From assembly GCA_037349105.1 (NCBI GenBank), contig JAYJMM010000124.1:7052001-7116000 (forward strand): a stretch of DNA of 64,000 bases, given 5' to 3'. The notes below the pieces were generated by a model that was given only the letters and a program-made list of their open reading frames with translations, was not told the DNA's origin and did no database searches. The stretch comes from Limnomonas spitsbergensis. Lineage: Eukaryota > Chlorophyta > Chlorophyceae > Chlamydomonadales. The position numbers and the translations under genes were made by a program. Positions 33,126 to 43,539 of the stretch are shown piece by piece. Position 1 is the stretch's first letter. Every line of letters begins with the position of its first letter.

Positions 33126-33886
33126 TGCTGCTACCCAGTTGCTCGCTGAGGTGCGTGCTGCTTGTTAGGTGACCAGCCGTGGACCGCATAATACTAGTAC
33201 CAGTGAACGGCCGCTGCTACCCTGAGCTCAGGTAAGTGCCGCTTGAACAACCGACCGCAGGCCTCTCTTGTTTTCCCCTCTATCAGGGAGGTGCAATGAT
33301 CGTACAGCTGTTGCTCACATGCACAACCATGAGCTTGTATTATATTGGCTGCATGAAACCGGTGACAGTGAGCGGCTGCTTCTCCCTAGACCTGCGCTTA
33401 TCTGCCTGCATGGGCAACTGAGAATAGGCTGGTATTGTTTTCCCCCTATAAGGAAGGTGCATGACCGGTCCAGCTGTTGTCCACGTGCGCAACCATAAAC
33501 ATGCAATAAACAGGCTGCATGTAACTGGTAGCAGTGAGCGGCCCCTGCCATCCGGGTCCGCGCTTAGGTGTGTGCTGCTTAGGCGACCGACCTTTGGCCA
33601 GTCTTGTCCTGCTCTCTGTCAAAAAAATGCCGCGACGGTTCAAGTGTTGGCCACATGCGCATCCATGAGCGTGCATTATATTGGCTGCATGAAACAGGTA
33701 GCAGTGAGCGGCCGCTGCTACACTGGTCCGCGCTCAGGTGCGTGCTACTAAGGCGACCAACTAGCAGTATGGGCCGGTCTCGTTTATGCACCCCATCATG
33801 GAGGCGCAGTACCAGTACTGCAGTACAGCTACGGGCCGCATGTGCAACCATGAACGTGCATTAATTTGCTTGCATGATACCGGTCG
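33125..33886. repeat. Tandem repeat of about 165 bp, four diverged units
   Basis: Each unit starts with GAGCGGCCGCTGCTAC or a variant (near 33208, 33372, 33537 and 33706). Each also carries CGCTCAGGTGCGTGCTGCT, GCGACCGACC, ACATGCGCAACCATGAGC and TATATTGGCTGCATGAAAC. No stable frame runs through the units. Confidence 0.75.
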
Positions 33887-34735
33887 TAGCTCCTTCCCCC
33901 TGTCCCAGCTCCTGCCCCTTGTCCCAGCTCCTGCCTTCAGTCCCAGCTCCTCCCCCCTGTCCCTGCTCCTGTCCCCTGTCCCTGCTCCTGTCCCCTGTCC
34001 CTGCTCCTGCCCCCGGTCCCTGCTCCTGCCCCCTGTCCCTGCTCCTGTCCCCTGTCCCTGCTCATTTCCCCTGTCCCTGCTCCTGCCCCCTGTCCCTGCT
34101 CCTGCCCCCTGTCCCTGCTCCTGCCCCCCGTCCCTGCTCCTATCCCCTGTCCCTGCTCATGCCCCATGTCCCTGCTCATGCCCCCTGTCCCTGCTCATGT
34201 CCCTGTCCATGCTCCTGCCCCCTGTCTCTGCTCCTGTCCCATGTCCCTGCTCCTGCCCCCTGTCCCTGATCCTGCCCCCTGTCCCAGCTCCTGTCCCCTG
34301 TCTCTGCTCCTGTAGCATGCCCCCTGCCCCTGCTCCTGCCCCCTGTCCCAGCTTCTGTCCCCTGTCCCTGCTCCTATCCCCTGCTCCTATCCCCTGCTCC
34401 TGTCCCCTGCTCCTGTCCCCTGCCCCAGCTTCTGTCCCCTGTCCCTGCTCCTGTCCCTGCTCCTGTCCCCTGCTCCTGTCCCCTGCTCCTGTCCCCTGCT
34501 CCTGCTTCTGTCCCCTGCTTCTGTCCCATGCTTCTGTCCCCTGCTCCTGTCCCCTGTCCACTGCTCTTGTCCATGCTCCTGTCCCTGCTCATGTCTCCTA
34601 TCCCTGCCCATGCCCTCTGTCCCTGCTCATGTCCCCTGTCCATGTCCCTGTCCCCTGTCAATCTGTCATGCACCTGTCCCCTGTCCCTCTTCCTGTCCCC
34701 TGCCCTTGCTTTCGACCCATGCTCTGGGTAGGGAG
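33886..34735. repeat. CT-rich minisatellite, unit about 18 bp
   Basis: About 850 bp of CCTGTCCCTGCTCCTGCC variants, shortening to 12-bp units around 34375-34560. Because the unit length is a multiple of three, long Pro/Cys/Ser and Gly/Gln/Asp open frames arise on both strands without implying a protein. Confidence 0.9.
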
Positions 34736-34800
34736 TAACTCGGTTCCCCGAGCTTGAGGTGAACAACTAGTTTTCATCCGGTGGTACACTGACGCAACAC

Positions 34801-35065
34801 ATGGCTGGCATGAGCTTCCTGGAGAGCAAGGGATGCATCAGCTTTAAATGGGCAAAGAGGCGGCCGACTGGAGCGGCTTGGTACGATATCATTGACTTCC
34901 AAAAGCCTATCCACCGCATGCTCTACGCGTTGCCCGGCTTTTTCAAGGAAGAGGCCTCCAGGTTCCTGATCAACCCATGGATACCGTTATGGGGCATACT
35001 AGAGCCTTGCGAGAGGGGCTGGGAATCCGAGGCTGGTACTGTCAATGATGGGGACCTTGTGTTTG
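34801..35065 (+). CDS. Unidentified exon-like open frame ending at a splice donor
   Basis: An 88-residue frame with ordinary, non-repetitive composition (KGCISFKWAKRRPTG, LYALPGFFKEEASRFLI, NPWIPLWGILEP). It ends GTGTTTGA|gtgagt, a strong donor, so it may be the first or an internal exon of a gene whose other exons I cannot identify. No family is recognised. It follows directly on the CT-rich minisatellite and precedes a family C repeat. Confidence 0.25.
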
Positions 35066-35392
35066 AGTGAGTCTCTGATTGACAGCAGTGCCCCTTCACA
35101 GTGCCCCTTCACTGATTTTTAATCATACCAGGATTAATTGTACAATGATACAATCCTTTGTATCTACTGACTCATGCGCTGCTCTCGGGCGCTTCCACTC
35201 TTGCCCCTGACCGCTACATTGCACCTAAATTCTCCGTTGCTCTGGACTGGTGTGTTTTCTGAGCACTGCTCTTTGGCCTGACCGCTTTCTAGCTTACGTA
35301 CCAGTGCTAGTATTTTTAATCACCGCAGTACCGCACTGGCGCCTGACCGCTCTATTGATGTCAAACTAGTATATTTAAGCACCGTTCTTGCA

Positions 35393-35640
35393 CCTGACCG
35401 GTCTGTGAAGTTTTTGGTGAAGTTTGTGCAGTCCATCAGAGCATCACATTTGATGCATGGGACATGTGCCCGTAAACCGGTATAGGCACTTGATACACTA
35501 GGACATAAAGCGAAAACCAGTGACCCGCATGGGCAAGCAACTAGCACACAACCACGACAGTGGCGTGGGAATGAACCCCATAGTGCAGAAGATAAGCCCC
35601 AGTCATAAAACATGACGTGGGTGCAATAGAGTTCGGTTGA
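35393..35640 (-). repeat. Dispersed repeat (family C), copy 1
   Basis: About 250 bp sharing blocks with 42550-42845 and 60185-60385: GCATCACATTTGATGCATGGGAC, GTGACCCGCATGGGCAAGC, AACTAGCACACAACCA, GCGTGGGAATGAACCCCATAGTGCAGAAGATAA. The minus strand is open through each copy. Confidence 0.65.
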
Positions 35641-37573
35641 GCACCGCCTATTTAATTAGGGGGGAGACGGGAGATTTGGCAAAGTTTTGAGATGATTCTC
35701 TCTTTTCATCCACTGAAAGATAAAATAACCAAATTTATTCAGAACATAGATGCAGAAACCTCTGCATTTAGTTTGCCCCATCTTCCATTTGCATACCGTT
35801 TCATGGCCTCATCCTCATCCTCTAGGTCATTATGGAAAGTAAGGTTTTAAATTGAAATCGAAGGTCTGTGTAGAACGGGAAGCAAATCATGTGAAGCTCA
35901 TCCTCCCGACATTAAAGATTGCTTTAGGAAAGGTGAGCGTTGTCTTGAGCAAATTAAGATGCAATGCCCGGCCGCATCTCCGCAGCATGCAGATTGCAGT
36001 CGGGCAGCGGTCCATCTCTATTCCTTCATTTCCTATCTTGGCTTGCTGCCCACTGACCCTAGCTAGTGGGCACCATGTTGCATGGGTCTTAGCTGTTCAG
36101 CCCGATGAACCACAGTAAATTAAGAACCCATAGCCAGACCGCATTACCCCAACATATTGCGGTCAGCGCTTCCTCTCTATTCTTCACCTCCTGTAATGGG
36201 TTGCTACCCACTGGCCCTAGCTAGCGTGCAACATGGTGCAGGGTTCTTGGCTGTTCAGCCCGATGAAACAGAGTGAATTACGAACCCATAGCCCGACCGC
36301 ATCACCGCAATGGGGGATAGGCCTGGAAAAATATGTGCCCATGTGCAATGTGACAACCCTGCAACCAACTGGGAGTGGTTGATTCCTCCGGGCCTGCAAG
36401 ATGTGGGCGACCTGCAGCTGAAGTGCTTAATCCTCAATTATTTGGCTCAACCACTTTTGTTGGAAGTCATCAATGTTCCAGAAACAGGATAATGGAGGCC
36501 TCAGCATGAAGGCAGGTGCAATGCCCCCCCCTCCCCTCCAAAGAGGCTGAAGTCATGTGAGGATAAAAGCACTCTGTGTACAAGCAAGCGTTGCCAAAAA
36601 TTTGTGTCAATCCGTTTCGTCACCCTCGTACCCATTAGGTCACAAGGCCACTGCCCACCTTCGTCTGCCCAAGCCGTCCGTGCGAGGACCACTTAAAAGC
36701 GCATGTTGCCTGTCGCAAATATGAAATATCCATAAATCCTGCGGCCATCGTTTCCCATGCAGCCATCTTCAGAGACTGTGCAAGAGACTTGACATCGGGT
36801 AGCAGTGCTATTTTTAGGACACTGAAGCTACATCTCAGCTACGGCTTGGCCTGAGGCTTAAGGGTCCTGGTGCAGCAAGCCCGATTTCTTGAACCTCCAG
36901 CCGAAGGCATGTCTTGACTATCTGGTACCATTCGGTCCAGTGGTGGCCGTCCAGCCGCCCCCGAAGGTGGCTCGATGCGCACTGAAGATAACAGTGGTCA
37001 TACTCCAGCCCACATTGGACTCTGCTGTCGATCATCAGGAAAGCTGCGTTTACAGGCGTCATGACACTGTACAGGAGCACATGGGGCACAGCCACTTCTT
37101 GAGCTCATGCATTATGGCCCGTATGGGAGTGATGCCAATACCTGCTGCGAACTGCATGACACCAACAGCAACAATGATGTACATCAACCTCTGACATCAA
37201 CGAGACGCCTTCAAATTCGAAATGCTGGTGGGAATGCTCCATCTTGTTTTGGCGGGCTGGTAATGAAGTTCAGTTGTTTAATCTGATGGACAAGTATGAG
37301 CTTGGCACTTTGGTTTTTGAAATCTCTGATTCAGATGACAGAACGGTGTACGTGACTCCGCCTCGGGTGTGGACCAAAAGTGCAGATTTCGGCCCATTTA
37401 AGAACGTTCGACTTTTCGCTTGTAGGACTCGAGAGCGATTGGGCCTTAGGTCACTGCGCGCTGGCAAGCGCCAATGACGACGCGATCAGAGCAGCTTTTG
37501 CAGCTTCCTGTTATGTTGCCTATCTAAATAGTTTTGGATATAGGTTGACGGCTGATACACGAACAGCCATAAG
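35641..37573. other. Spacer with a two-unit tandem repeat
   Basis: 35968-36310 holds two units of about 160 bp, each with GACCGCAT..CC.CA, CTATTC.TCAC.TC, GCCCACTGGCCCTAGCTAG and TGGCTGTTCAGCCCGATGAA. Open frames at 36835-37477 match no family I know. The right end must hold the promoter of the translocator gene. Confidence 0.45.
35968..36310. repeat. Tandem repeat, two units of about 160 bp
   Basis: The shared block CTAGCTAG.GTGCAACATG, TTAGCTGTTCAGCCCGATGAA, GAATTACGAACCCATAGCC is present in both units. Confidence 0.75.
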
Positions 37574-39722
37574 ATGTCCTTGCCTCTCGTAACGCCTAAG
37601 CAGCGCAAGGAGAAAAGCGTGTCAGCACAAATTGCATTAACCTACGGGTAAAGTAGTGCGGTCTGAGATCTTGGTTCGGCGAAGGACCTTTCACCGAATG
37701 CACATTTCCTCTCCAGGTGCACGGTGATGTGGATTGGCCTCAGCGCCATGGTCATGTCGCTGAATAAATATATCCTCGCATATTCCGGTTTCCCGTTTCC
37801 TATCTCCTTGACCCTGATCCACATGGCATTCTGCACCGCATTGGCCTTTGTGTTGACCAAGTTGGGTGTCTGTGGCAAGGCCCACATGGGCAGGAGAGTG
37901 TACATCAGGTGCGACATAGCGAACGAGAACCTTGTGTCCAGATAACGCCGCTGGTGCTGTTGCAATGTCACCTCATAGTCAGATGGCACTGAAAGTTTGC
38001 GGCTCAACTGAGACTATGCCTTTGACTCGTAGGAATGTCCTGCCGATTGCTGCCCTCTTTGCTGTAACGCTGTGGATGGGGAATTCAGCCTATAATTTCA
38101 TACCTATAGCATTAATCCAAATGATGAAGGTACGTTTACAAGCTTTCATCGCTGACAGTCTGCATGTGACTGCCTTGAAAACTTCCTGCAACCTTCCTCC
38201 AGCTTAACCTTTCCACCCTTTCCTAGGCGCTCATGCCAGCTGCTGTGTACATCATCGGAGTTTTCCTGAGGACAGAGAAATATTCTTTATACTACGCCTT
38301 GAACGTGGTGGTGGTCACACTGGGAATGGCTGCTGCATCGTATGGTGCGTTCGGGACGAGCAATCTGTGGCATATCGAGTGGATGCATTGCTCCATTCCT
38401 GCATACTGGAAATCAAATGATTTAGAAAGTGTTGTCTGGTAATGTGTTCATCATGGTCCCATGTCACTCCCTCAGTCCCTGAACTGCTTCATACTTTCAT
38501 CTGATAAATGTAACCATCTACCTGGAATCCCTTGGGTCTCATGCACCTCTTGTATTTTCCTGTCCTGGGAAAGAGGTCTTGTCTGAATCTCCTCCTGGCT
38601 TATGCCGGTACTCGACCCCACCTACAACCTGCCATGAAATTAATGATCTACATTTCCTTGACCTCTCATTCGCCTCCCCAGGTGAATGCTTCTTCAACCT
38701 GCTTGGCGTCATTTTCCAAGGGGGGTCCATTCTTACCGAATCTAGCCGACTGGTTCTCATCCAGGTTCTGCTTCAGCAGCGCAGCATGAAGCTCAACCCT
38801 ATCACGACACTCTCCTACATTGCGCCGGCATGTTTCGGATTCCTGCTCATACCTTTCATCGTGCTCGAGCTGCCCTACCTGTTGACCATGTCTGATTGGT
38901 CCCTCGACCCTGGACTGCTCCTCCTCAGCGCAGCAACAACCTTTGGTGAGTGCAACCACCCTTCAAGGTGCATCTGTAAGGCTGGCTTGCATCCCTCCTT
39001 GCCCCTGCTTCAAGACTACCGAGAAGCACCAGTGTGACCTTCCAGGTCTCAAACCTGCTTTTCGTGTCATGCCAGCTGTGGGTCTTACCTCTGCATGCAT
39101 CTCAAGCATCTTCTGGTGCTTGGCGCAGCACTGCACGTGGCTGTCTTCTTGGTCATTGGACGGAGCTCAGCCCTGACGATGAACGTTGCTGGAGTCATCA
39201 AGGACTGGCTGCTGCTCATGTTCTCCTTTGCCGTGTTTGGGTGAGCAGTGGAGCATTGGGCTTAAATGTCACAGGCATGTTGCATTCAACAAAACGGGAA
39301 ACACCTTTCTCGCTGTATGCTAGAATCATGAGAATTTGCACATTGGTCCTTGACAATTTCCCGTACCTGCTCAGGTACCCTATTTCCGGCCTACAAATTC
39401 TGGGCTATGCGGTGGCCTTCTTAGGTGTTGGCTGGTACAATTTCTTAAAATATAAGGTACTGTGTGAAAGCTCTATCACCATTTCCTCCCTGATTGATCA
39501 GACTGGTGTCGTGTATGGGCAAGGTGTGCTCACTGGATATAGTATGCATGAGTTGGATAAGCCAGATCAGCTCAGTGTCCTTCTGATCCCTGCCCTTTTC
39601 TACAGGCCATGACTGGACCTGCTAAGCTGCCAAGCATCCATGAGAGAGAGCCCCAACTATCTGAGGCTGGCACACCCAGAGGAGGCAACCACCCCAGAGA
39701 CCTGCTGCCCACACGGATGTGA
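37574..39722 (+). CDS. Sugar-phosphate/phosphate translocator-like protein (TPT/NST, KT-type DMT carrier), complete
   Basis: Drug/metabolite-transporter superfamily protein with about ten membrane helices, resembling plant 'probable sugar phosphate/phosphate translocator' proteins; usually Golgi or other endomembrane, substrate unassigned. Exons 37574-37647, 37717-37908, 37979-38129, 38227-38344, 38682-38945, 39129-39240, 39375-39456 and 39606-39722 total 1,110 nt, 369 aa. Conserved pieces are [42 protein letters not shown], the KT-type region [51 protein letters not shown], and [20 protein letters not shown]. The start [14 protein letters not shown] is joined to exon 2 by matching phases (TAC GG|G TGC). 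The exon 2-3 joint adds about 20 residues compared with plant relatives, so that donor may be wrong. Exon 6 uses an acceptor (gcgcag|CACTGC) chosen to keep frame. Confidence 0.88.
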
Positions 39723-40956
39723 AAAAGAGCTTTGCACGTTGGAGCTTACAGCAATAATCGGTAAATGTGATGTCGGTGGCCGACACTAGCTAGGTGACAG
39801 AATGATTTGCGAGTCCGCGCTGTACGTTTAAGTCGGCCACTGTGTGATTGCGCTTGCATCTGTGCTTCATGTTGATGTGCTGCAATGCTGGTACAGTATG
39901 CCGGTGGGTTCGCATGCCATCCATGTATATCTCTTCTTCCTGATTGCGCATCAGCTGCTCATGCGAGCAGTCAGGATACAAGACTGTTGAGAAGTCAGTA
40001 CTTATGCCAGTTATTGGAAACACGTACGACTTCCCAACACGAGCCTTTCACATGTACCACTTTGCTTTGTTTTGGGCAACCGGCGACAAAGCCATCTGCT
40101 TCCTTGCCCTTGCTGCCTCCGTGGCTTGTCTCTGCAAACGCTCCTCTTTTTGGGCGGGATTGCTCCCCTATGGGTGTACCATGCATTCACATGCTGACCA
40201 CTCATACCTTATTTACCCTGATTTAGACAACTGCCAACCCCGACTGCCAGCAACCCTGACCGCGCATTGTTCTGCGGATGACAGGGCTACCCAGGAGCCA
40301 AGGATAAGATGATGCTTATATGATGGAGGCCCAGACACAGCTGTGTGCCCTGCTGCTGAGCTCGCCAATGTGGAGGGCAGGGCAGCAGTACATTGTCAAG
40401 GTGCGCGTGTTGCACAGGTCATGAAGGACTCTTGCCTGGTACAGCATGGCCTGTTTTCTGAAGCACAGAAGTTTTGGTGTATGGGTGTGTTTTCATGTTA
40501 CGGGTGTAGAGGAAATATACCGTTGCACACATGGGGCCGTGCATGGCCTGGCACTGTGTAGCCCTCCCTTTCTTCCTGCTGCTTTCCAGTGGCAGCAGGT
40601 CTGCTGGCACGGCCAAATTGCTGTGAGGCTGTCCCATGGTGATAGGAGCTGCGCAGCTTCCCAGGCCAGTCCTAAGGGGCGACTTAGCCACTTCCTAGTG
40701 CAGTACTGCTGCTGCCGCAGTGGCAGGCTGCTGCAGCGGGTGCTGCAATGCTGATGCTGACGCTGCGGCAGAGGTTGCTGAAGCGGCACCTGCTGATGCT
40801 GGTGCTATTCAGGGCAATGCTGATGCTGTTTGGACCAAATCGGCTTGCTGATGCTGGTGCAATTGAGCATCTGTCCTGACTCATGAGTCTGCCTCCTGCT
40901 GCCACAGGTCACCATGTGAAATAAAGTTCCTGATGCCGAGGCCAGCCCCGCAGCAG

Positions 40957-41300
40957 ACTTGGACATGGCTGTCAACCAAGTTGTCAAGTGCCTACGTGGT
41001 GACTACCGGGACCGTGTTGGCAGTGTCCTGGAAAAGGGGAAGCTCGTGGAGGCGCTCATCCCGCATGCATTCATTTGCCCACGCGGCCTCCTGAATCCTG
41101 GAGTGGCTACATCACCGAGGCGCACATGGACCTCCGGGCTAGCATGGGCAAAATGGGCGCAATGGCAGCAGCAGCAGCAGCGGCATCCATGTCTGAGTCT
41201 GAGGAGGCCAGCATGGGCAAAATGGGCGCGGCGGCAGCTTTAATGATAGCTTATGTGGTGGATGTGGTGGACATTGTCGAGGCCCAGACTCCTCAGAGAC
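40957..41300 (+). pseudogene. Coding-like remnant of unknown family
   Basis: One frame reads DMAVNQVVKCLRGDYRDRVG, then GSVLEKGKLVEALIP, and then appears to continue in another frame as GYITEAHMDLRASMGKMGA, an alanine run and a second EEASMGKMGA. The duplicated block AGCATGGGCAAAATGGGCGC occurs at 41141 and 41211. No splice signals make the two frames one gene. Family unknown; low confidence. Confidence 0.2.
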
Positions 41301-41431
41301 TGGGACATTCTCCTACTTCCTATTCTTTCCAGCCTTTTGTCAGTTCCTTCAATTTTTCCCATTTCTCACATGTCTTCTCTGCTGCCCCCTCCTTTCCTTT
41401 TGCTTCCGTTTTACCCTTCCAACCAGATAGT

Positions 41432-41472
41432 TGGGCGCCCACGCGACCAAGCCTTCGGAGCAGGACTCGACA
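41432..41472 (+). repeat. Short dispersed element (family A), truncated copy
   Basis: TTGGGCGCCCACGCGACCAAGCC preceded by a CT-rich tract (41319-41420) like the one before the 20805 copy. Confidence 0.5.
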
Positions 41473-42549
41473 TGTGTATATCGTCATCCAATTTATGGTG
41501 ATCCATATTGTGGGCTTAAGATAGGATGTTGAAGCGAGTTTTCAAGATGTTGCTGAAGGGCAGGCCCATGTGCTTATGAAACAAAAGGTTAGGAGGGAGA
41601 GAGGAAGCATTGAGACGTCGCTTTGGGAAGGTGTTCAAGGATGAGCCGGGTTGAAAAATTACTCATGCCCCCTTGCTTATATATATATATTTTTACTAAT
41701 TAACGTATAGATTCACCCCAGGCCAGGGGGATCCCCTGGTTTTACTGGGAGCCAGAGGTGGGGGATGAGGAGCCGGGACAGGATTCACTTGCATTCCGTA
41801 CTGGAGGTTTTACTTCTTTTTCTGCACTCTCCCCTTCAGTGCTGGTGTGATTTATTATTTATTATGACCCTTACAGTATGATTCCTGTGTACATATCAAT
41901 GATTTCAAGCCCTATATGCGGCCACAGCAGTAGAAAAAACTGGGGTTTCCAGATCTCAATGGTAATGCTCCCCGTCATCCTGGGTCCAAACCCAACAGTA
42001 TTTCTGATCCGCTGCGTTACATGAGAGCAGTCTGCTGATCCAGACGCATTCAAATCACAACCACACATGGCGAGGTTTGGCAGCTTGGCCACATTCCCAG
42101 ATATGGTACCCTGTTCCCACGAACGGCAGGAGGGTATGCTACAGCCCAGGCAGCAACATGATAATCATGCCTTAAGATGATGCTGACCATAGCAGCACCG
42201 GTAACAATCAGCACCATGATCACAGCCACGGCTGACTGCGCCTACAATTGCCAACCCTACACCTGAACACTGCCCCTAGTAGCTGTGTGAGTATCAAAGG
42301 CATTCAAGCAGAGCATGGCCCGGGTTTGCAGCTTATTAAGTGTCAGGCAGCTGGGCTGCATCGAGGTCGCGGTACTCAATACAGGTAATTCAAGGTGGAC
42401 AGAGTCATGCTGCTGGCCACGCCGTGGTGTGTGGCCAGCACCAGCACCTTCCCAAAGGGCATACTAAGAAAATTGTAGCCTTCATCATCCCGGTTGTCTG
42501 AAATATAAAGGACGGGGCTTTTAAATGCTACACGTTGATGGGCACTAGA

Positions 42550-42845
42550 TTACATGCCGCCTTCATTGAAAAGTTCTGTGAAGTTTTTACAGTCGAGCGG
42601 GGCATCACATTTCATGCTTGGGAGTATGGGACAGGTGCCCGAACACAGGTTTGAGCACAACATTAGATAGGACAACATGTCCAATCTTATATTTTGCTTT
42701 AACCTGTGAGGGCGAAAAAACAGTGACCCCCGTGGGCAAGCGACTAGCACACAATTACAGACAATTGGCATGGCATGCAACCCCATACTGGTGGTGCGGA
42801 AGATAAACCCCATTCACAAAACATCATGTGGGTTCAGTTGAGTAC
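42550..42845 (-). repeat. Dispersed repeat (family C), copy 2
   Basis: Shares with 35393-35640 GCATCACATTTCATGC, GTGACCCCCGTGGGCAAGCGACTAGCACACAA, CAACCCCATA and GATAAACCCCATTCACAAAACAT; has an insertion of about 40 bp relative to copy 1. Confidence 0.65.
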
Positions 42846-43539
42846 AACCTGAAAGATTGTTAAGGTACGGTACCATAAAACGTCTTAGGGTCTGCGCACC
42901 CCTGAAAAAAAGGATTCACAGGATCAGGCTCCCAGGAGCATTTTAATAGGCACCATTAGAGGCTTTTCAATTTCAGCGCAACAGATCCCGGTACCATGAG
43001 CACCCAACGGCATGACAGAGACCATGCGCCGGGTGAGTGGGTGACCATGAGCTTAGCCATGAGTCCATGACCGACCAGTATGGCGTCATTAGTGGCGCCA
43101 TTCCCGGTGGATTTCAGAAATGTCGAACTGACTGAGAGCGGAAGCTAGATCATGGATGTTAAACGTCAGTATCGCTTCTCGGGAGAGGACCATGAAATTG
43201 CAATCGAAAGAAAGAAAGAGCGTGGATGAATCCGACTCCTGAAGTTAACAGGTAACGAAACAAACTTACCGGTAGTGTCAAATTGTCGACATTACCTCTC
43301 TGGTGAAGGCCATGGAATTGCAATTGGATTGGAAGACCTATCAAAGCCAGAACTGCACTCAGGACCGGCAGTCACTCACTCACCTGCTGTAACGTACACC
43401 GGTATGTCAGCTGTCAATTTTCACGGTTACTACCCACATTGCGAGTTATACTACGCGAACACATCATGGATGAACACGTTTAGTATTCACTTTAACGGAA
43501 AACTTCGGCAGGCGTGCTCTGGCTTCAAGCTTGGGGGAA

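Larger units (their letters stand above)
39723..43539. other. Spacer between translocator and ABCC genes
   Basis: It contains GCTGATGCTG-rich low complexity (40700-40860), a coding-like stretch at 40957-41300, a family A element (41432-41472) and a family C repeat (42550-42845). 43100-43330 holds two copies of a stretch with CTC.GG.GA.GGCCATG.AATTGCAAT. I can place no complete gene here. Confidence 0.45.

Noticed and set aside
33786..34757. 323-codon Pro/Cys/Ser-rich frame and opposing Gly/Gln/Asp-rich frames.
   Set aside because: Product of the CT-rich minisatellite; the frames carry only repeat-derived residues.
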